Source: Sophora flavescens (taxonomy: Eukaryota; Streptophyta; Magnoliopsida; Fabales; Fabaceae). From it: DNA of 64,000 nt. The notes under the pieces are model-generated. The model saw only the letters and a program-made list of their open reading frames with translations, was not told the DNA's origin and did not search any database. The translations under genes were made by a program, and so were the position numbers. Below, in pieces: positions 61,204-64,000 of this stretch. The stretch is taken from contig JAUPTC010000018.1 in the NCBI GenBank assembly GCA_030762895.1, positions 1,116,001-1,180,000 on the forward strand. The letters are read 5' to 3'. Numbering within the stretch: the first letter of the stretch is position 1; every line of letters begins with the position of its first letter.

Positions 61204-64000
61204 AAATTAGGGTTTTGGGTTAAAATTAGGGTTGAGTCAAAATTAGGGTTTATGGTTAGTATTTGGGTTATAATTACGGTTTTCGGTAAAATTAGGGTTT
61301 CGGGTCAAAATTAGGGTCGGGGTCAAATTTAGGGTTTTTGATGAAAATTAGGGTTTAGGGTTTGAAATAATGTTTTGGGTCTAAAATAGGGTTAGAATTA
61401 GGGTTTTAGGTCAAAATTAGGGCTTTGGGTCAAACATAGGGTTTAGGGTTTGAATTAGGGTTTTGGGTCAAAATTAGGGTTTACGGTTTAAAAAAAGGAT
61501 TTTGGGTCAAAAATAGGGTTTTGGTTAAAAATTAGTGTTTCGGATCAAAATTAGGGTTCTGGGTCAAATTTAGGGTTTCGGATCAAAATTAGGGTTTAGG
61601 GTTTGAAATAGGGTTTTGAGATTAAAATAGGGTTTTGGGTAAAAAATACGGTTAGAATTTGGGTTTTGGGTCAAAATTAGGGTTCTGGGTCAGATTTAGG
61701 GCTTAGGGTCAAAATTAGGGTTCTGGGACAGATTTAGGGTTTAGGGTCAAAATTAGGGCTTTGGGGGTTTAGGGTTTGAATTTGGGTTTTGGGTTAAAAT
61801 TAGGGGTTTGGGTCAAAATCGGGTTAGAATTAGAGTTTTAGGTGAAATCTTGGGTATTGGGTCCAAATTTGGGTTTTGTGTCAAAGTTAGGGTTTAGGGT
61901 TTGAATTAAGGTTTTGAGTTAAAAATAGGGTTTTGGATTAAAAATAAGGTTAGAATTCGGGTTTTGGGTCAGAATTCGGGTTTTAGGTCGAAAGTAGGGC
62001 TCTGGGTTAAAATTATGGGTTTGGGTCAAAATTAGGGTTTCTGGTACAAATTAGGGTTTAGGGTTTGAATTAGGGTTATGAGTTAAAGATATGTTTTTGG
62101 GTCAAAAATAGGGCTAGAATTAGGGTTTTTGGTTAAAATTAGGGCTTAGGGTTAGAATTAGGATTTTGGGTAATATTAGGGTTTCGGGTCAAAATTGGGG
62201 TTCGGGGTCAAAGTTAGGGTGTTGTGTGAAAATTAGGGCTTTGGGTTAAAATTATGGTTTTGGTCAAAATTTGGGTTCTGGGTCAAATTTAGGGTTTAGG
62301 ATCAAAATTAGGGTTTACGGTTTGAAATAGGGTGTTGAGTTTAAAATAGGGTTTTGGGTAAAAAATAGGGTTAGAATTAGGGTTTTGGGTCAAAACTAGG
62401 GCTTTGGGTTATAATTAGGGCTTTGGGTCCAAATTAGGGTTTTGGGTCAAAATTAGCATTTAGGGTTTGAATTAGGGTTTTGAGTTAAAAATAGGGTTTT
62501 GGGACAAAAATAGGGTTAGAATTAGGGTTTTGGGTTAAATTTAGGGTTTTGGTTTAAAATTAGGGATTCGAGTCAAAATTAGGGTTCTGGGTCAAATTTA
62601 GGGTTTAGGATCAAAAATAGGGTATAGGGTTTGAAATAGGGTTTTGAGTTAAAAATTGGGTTTTGGGTCAAAATAGGGTTAGAATTTAGGGTTTTGGGTA
62701 AAAATTAGGGCTTTGGGTTAAAATTAGGGTTTGGGGTCGAATTTGGGTTTTGGGTCCAAATTAGGGTTATGGATCAAAATTAGGGTTTAGGGTTTGAATT
62801 AGAGTTGAGTTAAAAATAGGGTGTTGGGTCAAAAATAGGGTTTGAAATAGGGTTTTGGTTTAAAATTAGGGATTCGGGTCAAAATTAGGGTTCTAGGTCA
62901 GATTTAGGGTTTAGGGTTTGAAATAGGGTTTTGAGTTTAAATTAGGGTTTTAGGTCAAAAATAGGGTTAGAATTAGGGTTTTGGGTCAAAATTAGGGCTT
63001 TGGGTTAAAATTAGGGTTTGGGGTCAAAATTTGGGTTTTAATTAGGGTTTATGGTTTTGAGTTAAAAATATGGTTTTGGGACAAAAATAGGGTTAGAATT
63101 AGGGTTTTGGGTTAAATTTAGGGTTTTGGTTTAAAATTAGGGATTCGAGTCAAAATTAGGGTTCTGGGTCAAATTTAGGGTTTAGGATCAAAAATAGTGT
63201 ATTGGGTTTGAAATAGGGTTTTGAGTTAAAAATTGGGTTTTGGGTCAAAATAGGGTTAGAATTTAGGGTTTTGGGTAAAAATTAGGGCTTTGGATTAAAA
63301 TTAGCGTTTGGGGTTAGAATTTGGATTTTGGGTCCAAATTAACGTTATGGATCAAAATTAGGGTTTGGGGTTTGAATTTGGGTTGAGTTAAAAATATGGT
63401 TTTGGGTCAAAAATAGGGTTTGAATTAGGGTATTGGGTTAAAATTAGGGTTTTGGGAAAAATTAGGGTTCTGGGTCAAATTTAGGGTTTAGGATCAAAAC
63501 TAGGGTTTAGGGTTTGAATTAAGGTTTTGAGTTAAAAATTGGGTTTTGGGTCAAAAATAGGGTTAGAATTAGGGTTTTGGGTTAAAATTAGGGTTTTGGG
63601 AAAAATTAGGGTTCTGGGTCAAATTTAGGGTTTGGGATCAAAACTATGGTTTAGGGTTTGAATTAGGGTTTTGAGTTTAAAATAGGGTTTTGGGTCAAAA
63701 ATAATGTTAGTATTTGGGTTTGGGGTTAAAATTTGGTTATTGGGTCCAAATTAGGGTTTTCGGTCAAAATTAGAGTTTAGTTTTTGAATTAACGTTTTGA
63801 GTTAAAAATAGGGTTTTGGCTCAAAAATAGGGTTAGAATTAGGGTTTTGGTTTAAAATTAGGGTTTGGGACAGATTTAGGGTTCTAGGTCGATTTAGGGT
63901 TTAGGGTTTGAAATAGGGTTTTGAGTTTAAATTAGGGGTTTAGGTCAAAAATAGGGTTAGAATTAGGGTTTTGGGTCAAAATTAGGGCTTTGGGTTAAAA

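Larger units (their letters stand above)
42312..64000 (+). repeat. 3.3-kb higher-order repeat array with retroposon relic
   Basis: The landmark GAGTTAAAGATATG occurs at 42312, 45574, 48891, 52191, 55467, 58779 and 62080, giving units of 3262, 3317, 3300, 3276, 3312 and 3301 bp. The array continues past the window. Units are near-identical by eye, in contrast to the strongly diverged 19-bp monomers within each unit; this is the classic signature of higher-order repeats. Each unit contains a pair of ~0.58-kb related blocks (for example at about 45996 and 46574, and at 42734 and 43324) and one retroposon relic at a fixed place. No gene was seen in any unit. Confidence 0.93.

Overview
No protein-coding or RNA gene can be supported in this window. 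About 56 of the 64 kb is one family of degenerate, telomere-like satellite DNA. Its basic period is about 19 bp, typically TTAGGGTTTTGGGTCAAAA with many variants, and it carries TTAGGG/TTTAGGG words throughout. Runs of perfect TTTAGGG (the plant telomere unit) reach only about two units, so this is not a functional telomere. The TTTAGGG flavour, the long LTR with 5-bp target duplications, and a poly(A)-tailed retroposon relic all point to a land plant, most likely a flowering plant, in a subtelomeric, interstitial or (peri)centromeric heterochromatic block. The species cannot be named from this sequence.

Layout: 1-3591 is satellite with the G-rich strand on top. 3592-3654 is the terminus of an LTR-like element running into a 500-N gap (3655-4154). 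4155-7019 is a truncated LTR on the minus strand. 7020-20302 is the same satellite family but inverted (C-rich on top), with near-identical 1.3-kb higher-order repeats at about 9.4-13.3 kb. 20303-20802 is a second 500-N gap. 20803-32299 is G-rich satellite with 1.9-2.7-kb higher-order units. 32300-35893 is a complete solo-LTR-like insertion on the plus strand, bounded by TG...CA and the target duplication AGTTT. 35894-39712 is more diverged satellite. 39713-42311 is a 2.6-kb unit that looks like the ancestor of the next array. 42312-64000 is a regular array of 3.26-3.32-kb higher-order repeats. Six of its units each carry a ~200-bp poly(T)-headed (poly(A)-tailed on the minus strand) retroposon relic at the same internal position.

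The story of the window is satellite evolution rather than gene function. A short telomere-like monomer was organised into kilobase-scale units. One lineage of units gained an internal ~0.6-kb duplication and a retroposon that replaced 33 bp of satellite, and that composite unit was then amplified. A long LTR inserted once and appears to have been copied together with its satellite host. The two gaps of exactly 500 N and the strand flip of the middle segment mean that contig order and orientation should be treated as provisional.
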